Assembly (NCBI GenBank): GCA_000827325.1
Contig: KN832870.1
Span: 3,348,001 to 3,412,000, forward strand
DNA from: Oidiodendron maius Zn
Lineage: Eukaryota; Ascomycota; Leotiomycetes; Myxotrichaceae
Direction of reading: 5' to 3'
DNA length: 64,000 bases
Position numbers and translations under genes: made by a program. The notes beneath the pieces are model-generated. The model had not been told where the DNA came from, made no database searches, and saw only the letters and a program-made list of their open reading frames with translations. This document shows positions 22,870 to 35,714 of this stretch, one piece after another. Within the stretch, counting starts at the first letter, position 1. Every line of letters starts with the position of its first letter.

Positions 22870-24095
22870 CTACACTCCCATAGTAAAGTCATGCTCGATG
22901 CCTGGGGTGACGCTTGCCATGAACTGGATGTGGGTGTTAGTACAATTCGAAATGCCACAAAATACAGGTCATACCTTCAAGAAGACAACAAGATACTGGT
23001 CAACGCGGATAGCGGACTCCTCATCTTGAGCAGCTTCCATATCATGTTGCAAGACTTCCCACTCGTCATTCCCGCTCGCACCGGCCCTCATCCCCTCTGA
23101 GACGCCTGCATGACTCTCCCCTCCTAAATCGGTTGTGCCAAAATCATGGATCAAACCCTCCATTCCCGCATCTTTAGATCCAGGAGCAATCTTTCCTTGC
23201 CTCAACTTCTCTCGACGTAGCTTCAGCGCTGCGTCTGCTCGATCCAGAAGGGTCTTCATAACACTGGCATGCTTGCAAGGATGGACAGAAGCCATCTTGA
23301 TGTTGTTACTGAAATAAGGAAAGTCTTCTAGTGTCACGGTTTTGTCTTTGTAGTCGCCAACTATATCCTCCATCATGAGGTGGGGAGGGAGAGGTTGTGA
23401 GCTGGAGAGATAGCCCGAAAGGTAGAGACGAGGGGTGCGGTAGTATGGCGTATAGGCGATGTAGAGAGTGTAGGTACGTCGAGAACTGATTTAAGCATTC
23501 AGGTTAGCAGATCCTTTCAAATACGCAGGAGAGACAAGTGACATAAGGAGTAGACGTACGTGTCTGCTACCTCGCCCTTTGGGTCTCGAATGATAGCTTC
23601 CTCGTCATCGTCTTCATCTTCCATGTCCGGAATGTCGTCATCATCCTCTTCTCTTTCGCCCATATTTCCACTCTCATCAACGGTTCGTACGTCTGTAGCC
23701 CTCACTATACCGCTCGCTCCAGGCCCGCCGGTTCTCAGCCACCCATCCTCGTCGTCACCAGCACTGTGGCCCGTAGCATCCCGGAAGTCTTCTCCATCTC
23801 CAACCATCGTCTCATCTTTTCCAGCATCTCCAGCGAAGTTGTCATCCAGTCTTCTGTGACATGGCACCCCGCGCGTAACCAGAAACTGCTTTCCCGGAGG
23901 CAGGTAGCTTACTCGTTTGCTCTCAGGAGAAGCGTCTGCCCAGGACCAGGTGGGGAACTTGTAGACGAGATAGTCACCTGCAGCGACGAACTCTTCTGGT
24001 GTGATCTGGCCATTCTTGCGGAACGTCGAGGTGTGCGAGACGGGGGCCCACTCGCGAACCTTATCGAGAGTGCTGTGGATGAAACCGAAGTTCAT
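22870..24095 (-). CDS. ATG3: Autophagy E2-like conjugating enzyme Atg3
   Basis: Transfers the ubiquitin-like Atg8 to phosphatidylethanolamine during autophagosome growth. Exons are 24095-23560, 23485-22975 and 22923-22870, giving 366 residues. The start [20 protein letters not shown] is the conserved N-terminal amphipathic region. The middle has the long acidic flexible region (about 110-175) that binds Atg7. The catalytic Cys is in [10 protein letters not shown], about residue 249. The last exon supplies [17 protein letters not shown], a conserved C-terminus. The frame extends upstream to 24185, but the conserved start is at 24095. An LTR retrotransposon begins 277 bp upstream. Confidence 0.95.
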
Positions 24096-24371
24096 CGTGA
24101 CGGTGGTGGGGTTGCCGTGGTAGGCTGGCTGTTGTTGGTGATAACGTCGGTTCACCGCGCGAAAAGTTTTCTTCAGAGGCAGCAATTTAGAAAATTATCG
24201 CTGGGGATAGAAAAGGGAAGAGATGGAGAGAATGGAAGCGTAGTTGGTCACAACACCGGCGGCTTGCTCTCAGGCATCAGAGCGGCATGACGCCCTTATC
24301 CGAGTCACTTGTGCAGCCTTGTGCTGACTCAGCTAGGCTGTGATAAGTTACCACGTGACTCTCATCCTGAA

Positions 24372-24490
24372 TGTGAGAAACGTGTAATCTTGATAAGTTG
24401 TTGTATTTAGCTAGGTTTTTGGTGGGATATTATCCCACCCGGGATGACTAATATAGGCTAAGTATAAAGCGAGTAATCGATCCTGTAACA
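24372..24490 (-). repeat. Left LTR (3' LTR of the element)
   Basis: 119 bp. It differs from the right LTR at four positions, all transitions. Confidence 0.92.
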
Positions 24491-27400
24491 GCTTGTCTGG
24501 CTTTTTAGAAAATGCTTTATCCTAAAGCTTATACTTCCTGTAAGTCCTTTTCAAATCTATCGATAAACTACAATGATAACTTCCGACTCTTGATCCACTG
24601 GTTATATTCTACCAAGAGTCCTTGAAACCTAACAAGATACTTAACCTCCTTACTGCCCTATATATGCTTTAAAATCCTCTTCTATAATATACTTTCAGGA
24701 ATGTGTTTATATAGGTTAAGTGAGCCAAAGTTCCTCTTAAAGGGATCCTTGTTTAGAGCTAGAGCTGGTTCTAGATAAGCAACGCTAACAACTAGATATA
24801 TATATAATATAGGTGGTAATTGGATTCTGTATACTAACCGCCTAACTCGCTCGAGGACCTAATAAGGGCTAGCGAATTGCTGTTATAATTTGTAGTTCTA
24901 GCCTTTTAGGCCAGACAAGTTATAACTATAGTATAATTACAAAAGGACAAATTCTTCTAGATTAAAAAACATTGGTTTATATTCTTGGTTGTAATTGTAT
25001 TTTATCTATATAGTAGCAAGTTTGATTATATTATATATATTAATATATACTAGCTAGTATTTTGTACTAGAAGATAGTTTAATAGTATAGACTAGCTGTA
25101 GCTAAGAAATGTCTAGCTCCTGTAGGGTATAGGCTTCTATATCTCTACCGATATCAATAAGGTAGTCTTTACTGATATCAACAAGGTAGTCTGCTGTAAT
25201 ATCGAATAGTTCCTTAATTCTAAAACTATAAAGTATCGTTATAGTAGGTAAACTAGTACTATATAAAGTCGAGTTGCTAAGAGCTATATAAATATACAGT
25301 AATGCCTCTAGCTATTTATATATATTATTCAATATAGCCAGGTAGTATTATAATACTATTTTGACTATCTGGTTTGTTTGCTTGGAGGCGCTATCTGTTT
25401 AGGGGTAGTAAGTAGTAGAGAAGAGTAGCTTAGTGCCTAGTTTATTAAAGATAGTTTACTAGAGCTTGCCTATAAACTTGCTGTCTCTATCTAAGATTAT
25501 AGTAGCAGGTATCCCCTAGAGTAATAATAATAATCGATTAATAAGTATCTAGCCTTACTAGGAACCTTTCTAAGTCAAGCAGCCAGGAATAATAGTTATT
25601 GCTTTAGAGAACTTATTAGTAATACTTATAGTATAGTTATACCTATTAATAGATTTTGGGAGAGCAAGGATAAAATTAATAGTGATAGTATAGAATAGAT
25701 ATAGTAGTATAAGGATAGGCTATAGAGAGCTATAAGGTTTATAGTATAGGGTTCTTATAACCTGGTATAGGTAGCAATACTATAAATATTTGTATAAGGC
25801 CTTGCTGATATTAAAAACATAGAATTTTGTAGAAAGCCTCTTATATATCCTATTATAGTTCAAATGCTTGAGTTAGTTATAGGTATAATTAAAGAGTTGT
25901 CCTTGGAGGGAGTTTGGGACAACTAGCTGTTTATACTAGTACAGCTGGTCTGGCTTGGTATATATAATACTATTATACTTGATAAATAGAAGCCAGGTCT
26001 GATTATCCTTATAAAGGTAGGAGTTTGCTTAAAGGATTTCAAGAATTCAAGAGTATTATAGGTCACTATAGTAGGCATTCTTAAGTTAGGTAAGGAAACT
26101 TGGGTCAATTTAGATAATCGATACTAGGTATACTAGTTCAATACTTGGGTTTAAGCTAGCTGTTAGTATACTAGATAAGGGATCTAGAATACTAGTCAAT
26201 ACTAGATTATAGCAGAGCAATTCCTATAGAGGATCCGAAATGCTAGTCAATGCTAAGTTGTAGCAGGGTGATTCCTCCTGTATTTCAAGTTATGATAGTA
26301 TATCAGGAATAATGTTCTATTGCTTAGGCTTAAAGTAGATTTAGAGACAGAATCTTGAAAGGTATTCTAAGAAGTAAATATATTAAGTGTTTATTTGTAT
26401 AAGGGATATTGTAGTTATAGATAACTATATAGCGATCTAAAGTGCTAGTGTATAGTCTATATAAATAACAGTAGGTAAAACCGTTACCTTAACTATATAT
26501 TGGATTTTACTAATAATCTAGTAAAGTCCTGCAATTTCTAGTTCTATAGGCTAGTAATATATCTTAGCTAGTTTAAGGACTTATAATAGAAATAGGATTA
26601 GCTGAACTGATTTTTAGGTTAGTAGGTTATAGCTTAAATGATATACTATTATACTAAATCTATTAAGTAAAGCATTAAGATTAGTATAGAGATACTTTAT
26701 AGGATCAAAATAGTATAAAAGATAAGGCTATACAAACACCTTTTAGAGAGCTTTAAATGATTTAAGTTTAGTTAGAGATAGATTATCAACCAGTTGTCTA
26801 CCTGCTTTATATTTATACTTAGTACCTTTAACAAGGCCTTTTTAGTATAATGCTTAGTAGAGTATAGATTTGTAAGCTTAGAGGGTAAGGGACAGTTATA
26901 TATAATAGTGAATGTATTACTTAAGATAGCCTATTAAACCAAGATAGTATTCAAGTTGCTTTAAGGATTAAGGGAAGCAGAGTTTGGAAATAGTTTATAG
27001 TTTCTTATAGTCTATAGTAAGTCCTAATATATTAACTTATTGATTAAGGAGTTGTACTAATAGGTAGGACAGAAATGACTTTTGTATACTTAAATAGATA
27101 GAGTAAGCAGCTAGTTTTAAGAAGACTGCTTAAAGGTAAGCAATATATTCCTTAAAGGTATAGAAGAAGATAATAATATTATCAATATATATCTATATAA
27201 ACTTGCAAAAATCTTAAAGGATTGTATCTATAATCCTTTATATATATACTATAGAGTTTCGATAACCTATTATAGTATAGTTGAATGTTTCTTGACTATA
27301 ATAACTTGTAATAGTTAATTTATACTGCTTAGATAGTTTGACTTTCTATTAGAAGAAAAATAATATATAGTCTACTATAGAGAGATAAGTATAACCTGAA

Positions 27401-30400
27401 ATTACAGTAAGGATATTAGCTTGGTATAGGATAGGATATATATCTAGGAGAGTAATCTGATTGAGTATATATATATCAACAATAATATAACCTTTCCTTT
27501 TATAGTTGTTATTATTGTTCTTCTAGATAACGAAACAGGGGAAGGTAAATAGTATAGATTCTGATATCTAGTATAGTCAGTCTTAGGTATATAAGTTATT
27601 GAAAATCCTATCAATAACTATATAGTCCTCCTTACTAACTAGATATATACAGGCTTATCTAGGTTTATACTTTTGTTCCTAATTCTCGATTAATAGGATT
27701 ATTATTTCTTTATAATTTAGAGTCCTTACAAATCAATCTAGGTAAGATTGCTATAATAATATAAATTCCAAGACAAGCTTGCTTAGCACCTGTTGTTATA
27801 ACAATAAACTGTAGATAGTGATACTATTTAGAAGTGTTGATTCTGCTTGGGTATCCTACTGCTATTATACTAGGGATAAAGAAGATTCTGCTTGGATATC
27901 CTGTTCTATTAGTACTAAAGAAGCTATAAATACCGTTACTACTAAAGCGCTTTTATAAAGGGTTTATACCTATAAATATGTTTTATTAGGTATATAGGCT
28001 AGATAGTAAACATCTGCTTCTAAGATAGATATTATAGCATTATAGTCTTAATCGAGGATATAGCTAAGGAGCGTCTATAGTAGAATTATAAGCTTAATAT
28101 CCAAGTTATTTTCAATAAGTACTGAAGTATAGGAGCTATTGATAATATATATAAAGCTAGTATATAATTCCTGCTAGACTAGCTTGTATAACAGATCTCT
28201 TGTAGGCTATTATAGTTGATTGCCCTTATAGTCCGAAAATTTTATAATATAGTAGTAATAAGGGGGGAGTTTAACCCTCTCTGCTATAAATACTAGAGTT
28301 TCAGTTTTAGGGCCTCTGATTTGGATTATTAAAGGGATTTTGATACTAGAACAATAGAGCAAGGTTAAGACTTCTATATCTAGATTAATGTTCTATCTCT
28401 TAGATCCTATAATATTAAGGCTAAGTAAGGTATTTATATCAAGCTTATTAATGATATAAATCTCCCTTTTAAAATATACAACTAGATAGGATATAGTCAG
28501 GAGATAAAAATCAAGTATTATAAATTGATTAGTATTATATTGCTTGTTACTAATGCCCCTTACTGTTATTAGAGTAGGTATTATACTAATCAATACTATA
28601 GGTATAAACTCTTTAAGGAATTTATAGTTAATCAATAATATTCTGTATCCTATATCTATATAAACTGTCTTGGCCTTGTTCTATAGACTGCCTAATTTAA
28701 GCAGTACTTGGGTATACTGCTATCCCCTAAACATATAACCTAGCGGTACCTGGCTTGCTAGTGTAGTTAAAGAGACTATCTATATACTATACTAGGAGGT
28801 ATTTGGCTTGAAATCCTCCGATAATAAGCTAGCCCTTGTTTCTATTAATAAGCTTGTTATAGATTTCAGTTTTAGAGAATAGTTATACTTGTAAGATACT
28901 TAAATATACTTATAGAGCTTATTCTTGGAGAGGAACCTTTGGTTATATACTATATAATAGGCAGACCTATTAGCGATAGAGAGTTAGCCACTATTAAGAC
29001 TTTAGTAGGAGGTATTAGAGGCTATACTTGCTAGTAATAGATTTGGGTAAGGATTATACCTAAATTCAAAGGTCCTAGCTACCCCCTTTAGACCTGATTT
29101 TTTACTAAGAAAATAAACTTTCTTAGTATTTGAGCTATACTTACTCTTAGAAGGAGTATAATAGATAGGGTTGATAAAGAGAGCGTTAGGGCCTGATTCC
29201 TCTTATAGTTATAGTTGTTAGTCCTAGTTGTCTTGATCCTTATAGACTAGGTATTCCTCTATACTCTTAAAATATACTTTATATATAGTGTCTAGCTTGT
29301 CTTTATAGTAGATGCCTTGCTTGAATTCTTGAGGAATGTCTGTATTATATACCCTTATAGTCTTGTTCTATAGTTTAGGGAATAGAGCTTAGTATAGTTA
29401 GTAACCTGGCTAGGACCTATACTAGGATAATGATTTATCCTCCTTAGTATTAGTAAAGCGTTTAAAATACCAAGCCTGCTGCTCTAAATGCTTATATATA
29501 GGGGGTTTATGCTATTAAGGTATATAGCAATAAGGTAGAGTAGATTGAAATGGCTGGCACTGGCTTTAGTATAGGGAACGATTAGCTGGAAATACCAGTC
29601 GCCTAAAGTGTATACTGTTTAATAAGAAGTTATACTTACTAGTATAGGGTAGATAGAGTTCAAACCAAATAGCTTTTACTGCCATGAGTTGCTTCATGAA
29701 ATCCGTTAGCTATATAGCTTTAGTAGGCAGGGTAAGGATAGCCTATAATAGAGTATTGAAATACTTATAAGCTGAAAGGATTTGTATATATTCTATAAAG
29801 GCTATACCAGCATTCTATACTATAATAATTATTGTCTGTACAAATTCTTTAGGATTCTTTTATGCCTATATATCTTAAATTATAAACTAAAGCGACTTAA
29901 GTCTTTTAAGTGTAGTGCCTAGTGCCTCTTGGAATCTGGCTTCAAGTTCTGAACACCAAATATCAATACCTGTTTTGAGTCCTATATATATAGCAACTGA
30001 AATCTTGTTAGTATACTATAACTTAGCTTTACCTTTAAGATATTAGTCCAGCCTTATAGCGAGGTTTTGGCTCTCCTAAGGTCCACTTGCTATACCCTGT
30101 AACTTGACTTGTATATAGGCTATAAAACTAAATATATTATAATATATAGTTTTACTGTCTAAGGATTTGGATAGTTTAGTAGTATCTTAAGGCAGTAGGT
30201 CAAAAAATCCAAGGTCTTATAGTCGGAATCTCTCTTCTAGTAGGTATTCTGCTAGGTATATATTTAAAGCAGGCGGAGGAGGGGCACTGTAGGCTAGAAT
30301 ACAATCTAGAATACAATCCAAGGCCGTTTCAAATTATTGCTTAGAGAATATAATATTAGGTGGAGGGGTATTTTGAGAATTGTTTCCGTTTCCTGCTATA

Positions 30401-30938
30401 CTGTCTAGGGGATTCTGATTTGAGCTTTGTAGTAAGCTTAGAGGTATTAGAGTCAAGATAGTGAGATTTGTAAGTAGGCTGCTTAATTCAGTATTAGGTC
30501 CAGTCAAATCTGGATTATTTTGGTCTCTATGGCTTGTACTTTCCTTCTCTGATTGTTGAACCAGTTGGTAGGAACGATAGGTTATAAGCTCTATGGTTGA
30601 GGAAGGTGAGAGACAACCCAATTAATAGAATCCTGCTGTTCCTGCAATAGCTGTGAGGTAAACTTGGGTCGCGAGAGTGCAAGGGAGTAGAGCTGGTATG
30701 CCTTGATGATAGACTGCTTGAGGTTTGTTGATATCAAGGTTTATCGATACAGGTGGTTCTAAAGGTGAGCTTTGGAGGGGTAGCTTGTGTTATTGCAGCA
30801 AGCTTGGTATATACTGTTTAGGCAACCAGGCTCAAATCAGTGCTATGGTTCGATCTGAGGACCTCAAAATCGATAGTATAGCAAATCCTGGTGCTGGTAT
30901 GCTGGTGGACTGCTGCAAATCTGATATTGCTACCAATT
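24491..30938 (-). pseudogene. Ruined gag-pol region of the retrotransposon
   Basis: The order on the minus strand supports a gypsy-type pol. A Gag-like frame lies at 30621-30334 (Gln/Asn/Ser-rich). A retropepsin-like stretch is at about 28635-28390, where ITVRGI and REIYIINKLDINTLLSLNIIG match the flap and C-terminal part of fungal gypsy proteases. A reverse transcriptase remnant has YIDNIIIFFYTFKEYIAYL, with YIDN at 27189-27178. The usual catalytic motif is YIDD, and GAT to AAT fits a RIP change. Integrase and RNase H parts to the left are too degraded to place. The element cannot be autonomous. Confidence 0.8.
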
Positions 30939-31057
30939 TGTGAGAAACGTATAATCTTGATAAGTTGTTATATTTAGCTAGGTTTTTGGTGGGATATTAT
31001 CCCACCCGGGATGACTAATATAGGCTAAGTACAAAGCGAGTAATCGATCCTGCAACA
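30939..31057 (-). repeat. Right LTR (5' LTR of the element)
   Basis: 119 bp, partner of 24372-24490. It keeps G or C at the four differing sites in a mixed pattern: two are A here against G on the left, two are C here against T on the left. Confidence 0.92.
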
Positions 31058-31062
31058 CTGAA

Positions 31063-31527
31063 CATTCGACTGGTGGGTGTGTTAAAAGACATTGGCGCTT
31101 TCTTTAGTCCGATTGTCTCTCTTCAGTTTTTATTACTTCAATCCTTGGCAACCCATCTCTTTTTGTGCATGACTAAGTGGAGCAGAATTGTCAAATAGAT
31201 ATCTCTATCAGGTGAGGCATATTTGTCCCAGATCTCCACTGTCCGCAAGTTTCTTGGTAGACGGCATTTTAAATGCAACTCTTAAAATTGTTATGGCTCA
31301 ATCATTCAATACTCTTAATTGGTGGTGGAAGTAGGAAATATATATTTCTTCGTCCCATCTCATTTCTCCATTACCTATGGAAATATCAGCACGCTTCTCT
31401 GCGTGAGATACGCGCAGGATTCCCAGTTCGACACGCCGCTTGTACTGTGACGCTATCTTAAAAGATACGATAAGTGGTGCTTACCGGTGAAGCTCTGGCA
31501 CACCGGAACTTGTGTTGAGGTACCACT
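31063..31527. other. Intergenic between retrotransposon and CCDC97-like gene
   Basis: Normal base composition returns right after the target duplication. No gene is recognised. Confidence 0.5.
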
Positions 31528-32261
31528 TCAAAAATCTTGGATGCCAGTCTCTCCGCCAATAGTCTCTACGGTCGGATCATCATCTTTGACCCATGCTGGC
31601 TCCTCCTCGTCAAACCATTTTTCTTCCTCTTCCTTACTTTCGACAACGTCCCATTCATTACTCTCATCAACTTCTTTGTAGTCAAAGTCGGGATCCTCTC
31701 CCTTTAAAAATTTGATTGTCATACCGAATTTCCACCGCTCAAAGCCTTCCTCCTTGCTGCTCGGAATTTCATCGAGATCCTCTGGCAAGACTTCACCGTT
31801 TGGACCTCTAGCATAACTGACAAAAGGAATTGAATCTTCGGAAGATGACTGCACTTGTTTTTCGCCCATATTTTGATTATGTAAAGCCGCCAGCTTAGCT
31901 TCTGAGCGATGAAGGTCAGCTTCTAAAACACCAGAGTAACCTTTAGCGCGGCCATCTGCTTCACGTTCTGCTGCTGTCTGAAATCTCCGAATACATCGGT
32001 CGTACAGTAAAGGGTCTGATGTGTGTTAGTCCGCCTTTTGGGAGTTCAGCAATATTTATCACCTGATAACTCGAGATCGGGGGAGGTGAAGTAAGACGGA
32101 TGTCTATCTAGATACATCTTGCGGCGGTTTTTGATGCGAATTCGTGCAATGCGCTCCACAGGTTCAGCGGCCTTATCTATGATATGTCCTGCTGGCTGCG
32201 GATTTGGAACACTCTGTGAGTTCGCACTCAGTGGCGGTGGCGTTGAAATAGAGGGGGGCAT
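31528..32261 (-). CDS. CCDC97-like protein (DUF2052)
   Basis: CCDC97-type proteins are linked to the U2 snRNP/SF3B part of the spliceosome in animals; the role in fungi is inferred. Exons are 32261-32063 and 32015-31528 (47-nt intron), giving 228 residues. Family features in order: RIARIRIKNRRKMYLDRHPSYF, SPDLELSDPLLYDRCIRRFQ across the splice, READGRAKGYSGVLEADLHR, YARGPNGEVLPEDLDEIP, EEGFERWKFGMTIKFLKGED and the acidic end KWFDEEEPAWV. The gene is divergent from the phosphatase gene, whose ATG is 301 bp away. Confidence 0.85.
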
Positions 32262-32562
32262 CCGTCCTAAATCGAATCCCCCTTGTCAAGCTTTGTAACT
32301 TTATCTCTCCTTTGTACTTAAATTTGTAAAAATTTACTCTCTAATGGAGACGTCCAGGGTGGATGGACGCAAATGCTGTGTGGAGTTGTGGCTTGAAAGT
32401 GGTCTGAAGTGGTCCGCCAAAAGTAGCCGTACACTACCTGAAATATTCGGCTGCAGCCGCTCGACCTCGGCTTCCCTCAAGAAGGACTTACGAGCCACAC
32501 CGCAGAGCTACAAACAAGTCGTAGAGATAAAAAAGAAAAAAAGTTCTATATACTATCTCAAG

Positions 32563-33549
32563 ATGGACACGTCCGAGCAGATTACAGATTACACAGTTCT
32601 TCCTTCCCCTCCATTTATAGAGGTTGCAGGAATACCTAACTTCAGGGACCTTGGAGGGTACCCAGTTTCCAGCCGGGCAGGGAATTCAGTTCGGAGAGAC
32701 CATATATATCGTTGCGCCGAACCATCAAAGATCACCGAAGATGGAATAAGCACAATGCGGAAATTAGGAATAACTCACATGTATGATCTGAGATCGAAGA
32801 TTGAGATCCAGGCAGCCGAGGTCGCCGGTCGTGGGAGCGTAGTCGAGTGGGATGGATGTTCCAGAGTCTTCGTCCCTGTTTTCGCAGACCAGGACTACAG
32901 CCCAGAGAAGCTCGCTCTGCGATACAAGGACTACTCGGGTGGAACAGAGGTAATGAACATATCTATGTCTACATTCTAACCTCTGAGCTCGGCGAACAGT
33001 TGCTAATCTAAGCTAGGGCTTCACTCGAGCATACAAAACTATCCTCGATCATGCCCCGCCTTCTTACAAACCGATACTTTTGCATCTGGCCAACGAGCCG
33101 TCAAAGCCTATGGCCATTCATTGCACAGCAGGGAAAGATCGCACCGGGGTAATATGTGCTCTGGTATTGTCCCTTTGCGGCGTCGACGATGAGATTGTCG
33201 CACAAGAATATGCTCTCACAGATCTTGGACTCAGTACGAAGTGGAAAACCTCAGTCATTGAACATCTCATGGCGAATCCGGCTTTGAAGGGTGATAAAGA
33301 AGGAGCTTGGAATATGATTGGCGCCAAGTAATGCTCGTGTAATTCTCATTGTGGAACAATAGCTAATAAGTCTGATCTAGGGCCGACAATATGCGCTCAT
33401 GTTTGAAGATGATTAAGAAGGAGTTCGGGGGAGCTGAAAATTACATGATTGAGAAATGTGGACTTACAAAAGAGCAGGTAGATAGGATTCGCTCTAATCT
33501 GATCGTTGAGCATCCTCCGATTCATACGCAAGTCTCGCATAACTTGTAA
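32563..33549 (+). CDS. Tyrosine/serine protein phosphatase (Y_phosphatase3 family)
   Basis: Cysteine-based phosphatase of the family that includes bacterial and fungal lipid/protein phosphatases. Exons are 32563-32949, 33017-33327 and 33381-33549, giving 288 residues. The N-terminal motif VAGIPNFRDLGGYPV and the CX5R loop HCTAGKDRTG (Cys and Arg both present) are intact. After the loop come VLSLCGVDDEIVAQEYALTD and a helical C-terminal part. The frame extends upstream to 32344, but the residues before MDTSEQ are not conserved-looking and include a poly-Lys run, so 32563 is preferred. The substrate is unknown. Confidence 0.85.
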
Positions 33550-33826
33550 CCGCCACGTATATCCAGTTGATAATAGATCTTTATAACGCTGCGTTGAATA
33601 CGCCTATCCAAAGAGAAATCGAATTATTCATATATGAAATACCTGCAAACTTTATGGATTAAAACTTGTACTTTCGTCCGCTAACTAACTTAACTTAATC
33701 ACATGATAGTTTTGATTATGTAATGATACCTACTGGATCGGAGCATCATTTTTTTTCGGACAACATCGTCAATCGTCAGTGGCCGCTTAACGCCAACTCT
33801 TCTGCGCTGCATTGAGGCGAGTCGTG

Positions 33827-35019
33827 ATGGCATCTCTCATAAGATGTCACCCTGTAGCATCTGTGGTGAGGAGTTGGAAGCAATTGCACAAGGGAACACA
33901 GTCTCGGTGTTTCTCATCCTCTGCACACCAAGAACAGAGAATCACACGAGCTCGCGAACAATTTTTTCGGTGGCTCAACTCCAGAGGACAAGTTTACCGT
34001 GAACCGGCCCCGGGTACGACAAATTACCTGACAGCACCCAACAAAGGAAAGATAGGTTCAAATACTGCAGTTGGGGAAGAGCGGGAAGTAGCTGGGGAGT
34101 CTGTCACTCCGTTTATACTGAATCCGACCTTCATCAGCCAACCCATACTGAGCGAAGAAATGCGTGAGGATATATGGAAGAGAATTATGCAGGATGGGCA
34201 GTCTGTTAGGGAAGTTAGTGCCACTCTAGGCGTTGACATGAGGCGCGTGGGTGCCGTTGTCCGCTTAAAAGAGATTGAAAAGGAATGGCTGCGAATGGTA
34301 AGTTACCTCTTTTATTGTGCATTGTTCCCAAATATGTTTATGATGATCTCCCAAAAAAATCGATTAGTCTTTAAGACAACTACATGGTTACAAAATTAGC
34401 ATGCGAGCCTCTCTGATATATCTACACTTATTGCCAAAGCCTGTCGTACTGAAATCCAGGAATCAGCTAACGCTTGGAATTAAAGGGAAAACCTCTTGCA
34501 AGGCCATATGCAAATGCAGTTATGTCCATGTTGCCAAAAGGAAAAGATCAGCACGATGGACATTTTGAGCCCATCAATGATATTTCCCTACATGCAGCAA
34601 CCTCACCCCAAATATTCTATCCTACTTCTGAATCGCGGCACTTCACACGCTCAGATGCAGCCCGCGTCTTCGACGAGAATCTCCTTCCCGCCGATAACCG
34701 CATACCGCACCCTCAGATGATACATATGCGCAAGGATATTGAAGCTGGCTATTCACCCGAAGAGGTGAAAGCACGCCAACAGGCCCGCGAGAAGGTAGAG
34801 GAGACGCGACGGGAGGCCAGGCGCCAAAAGAAGATGCAGAAGGAGGCTGAAGCGGTGAAGATGGTAGATACGCAGAGATGGCGATTCCGATTCACGGATG
34901 TTAATGTCGATGATGCCGGCAAGACTGGCAGAGGCGAGAAAGGTGTGGGCTGGCGGTATGGCGCGCCACTTATGGATAGAAAGAAAGGGATGGTTAAGAT
35001 TCCTACGAAGGTCGAGTGA
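33827..35019 (+). CDS. MRPS35: Mitochondrial small ribosomal subunit protein mS45 (Bot1/Mrps35 family)
   Basis: Structural protein of the mitochondrial small ribosomal subunit. The family was first described as a eukaryotic mitochondrial regulator protein. Exons are 33827-34297 and 34486-35019 (188-nt intron), giving 334 residues. The first 35 residues are basic and Ser-rich, a mitochondrial presequence. The signature FFRWLNSRGQVYREPAPGTT lies at about 50-70, followed by a segment with ILSEEMREDIWKRIMQDGQS and GVDMRRVGAVVRLKEIEKEW, which looks like a helix-turn-helix-like region. A Lys/Arg/Glu-rich coiled coil (about 255-290) precedes a conserved C-terminal piece. The acceptor AAAG is weak but gives the conserved GKPLARPYA. 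Confidence 0.8.
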
Positions 35020-35714
35020 TGCTGCGTATCAAACGTATCGGTGGAGTTTAGGTGGCGCCATATCTGGGATATAGCATCATTCCTGTATTATATTGTACAC
35101 AAGCGATGCTCCTATTGTATTATATAGCATCCAGAGAAAGGCGTAGAATTGACGACCATGTAAAACAACACATTTTTAGATGGCACCTAAATACTCTTAT
35201 GCTAAATTGGGGTTACAGTCTTCGAGCACAGTTCACCCTTTTGACGTAACATCGCCGGCGAAGCAAACATGCTTCAACACCAGCCTATATCACTCATGAC
35301 CGGCATCCTGAAGAAAGTACTTCGATGTACGTTCTATTCGTAAGACTACAGAGCCAATGTACAGGAAATAGTAGTCCGAATCGACCAACCAAGAACCCTT
35401 TTACGCCGGATTCGCTGAGATGTTAATTGCATTCCATGTACCCTGCCCATGTGTACCACATTTCTAGTCAATCGGCAAATGGGCCCATGTACACTCCGTC
35501 AAAGTATTCCATCTCGAAGGACCAGGATATCATCCATTACAAACATAAGGCATAGTAAAAAAAAGGGGTGTTTCCAGCACCCGGAGAGCGAAACACTGGG
35601 CGGTACGAACACTAGAGCTCGTCTAGCGGGGAGTCAAAGAAGTATGGCATCTAATCATCGAGTACGCTGGCACGCTGGCACGCTCTATGTTCGTGTGTCC
35701 CGGTGGTAGTTGTC
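35020..35714. other. Intergenic between convergent genes
   Basis: 3' ends of mS45 and the RhoGEF gene. Several short open frames have no motif. Nothing else is seen. Confidence 0.5.

Larger units (their letters stand above)
24372..31057 (-). mobile_element. Complete but RIP-degraded Ty3/gypsy-type LTR retrotransposon
   Basis: A 6,686-bp unit bounded by 119-bp LTRs that begin TG and end CA. It is flanked by CTGAA at 24367-24371 and again at 31058-31062, a 5-bp target duplication. Orientation is minus: next to the right LTR, about three bases inside, the minus strand reads TGGTAGCAATATC, a plausible tRNA primer-binding site. Gag-, protease- and RT-like remnants follow in order towards the left. 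The interior is very AT-rich with many TAG/TAA codons, consistent with C-to-T and G-to-A mutation by RIP. No intact protein remains. Confidence 0.9.

Noticed and set aside
30841-30900. tRNA-like GGTTCGA sequence inside the retrotransposon leader
   Set aside because: No A-box or cloverleaf could be formed around it; it belongs to the element's 5' region.
24491-30938. Possible mitochondrial or organellar insertion because of AT-richness
   Set aside because: LTRs, target duplication, primer-binding site and RT/protease remnants show a RIPed retrotransposon.
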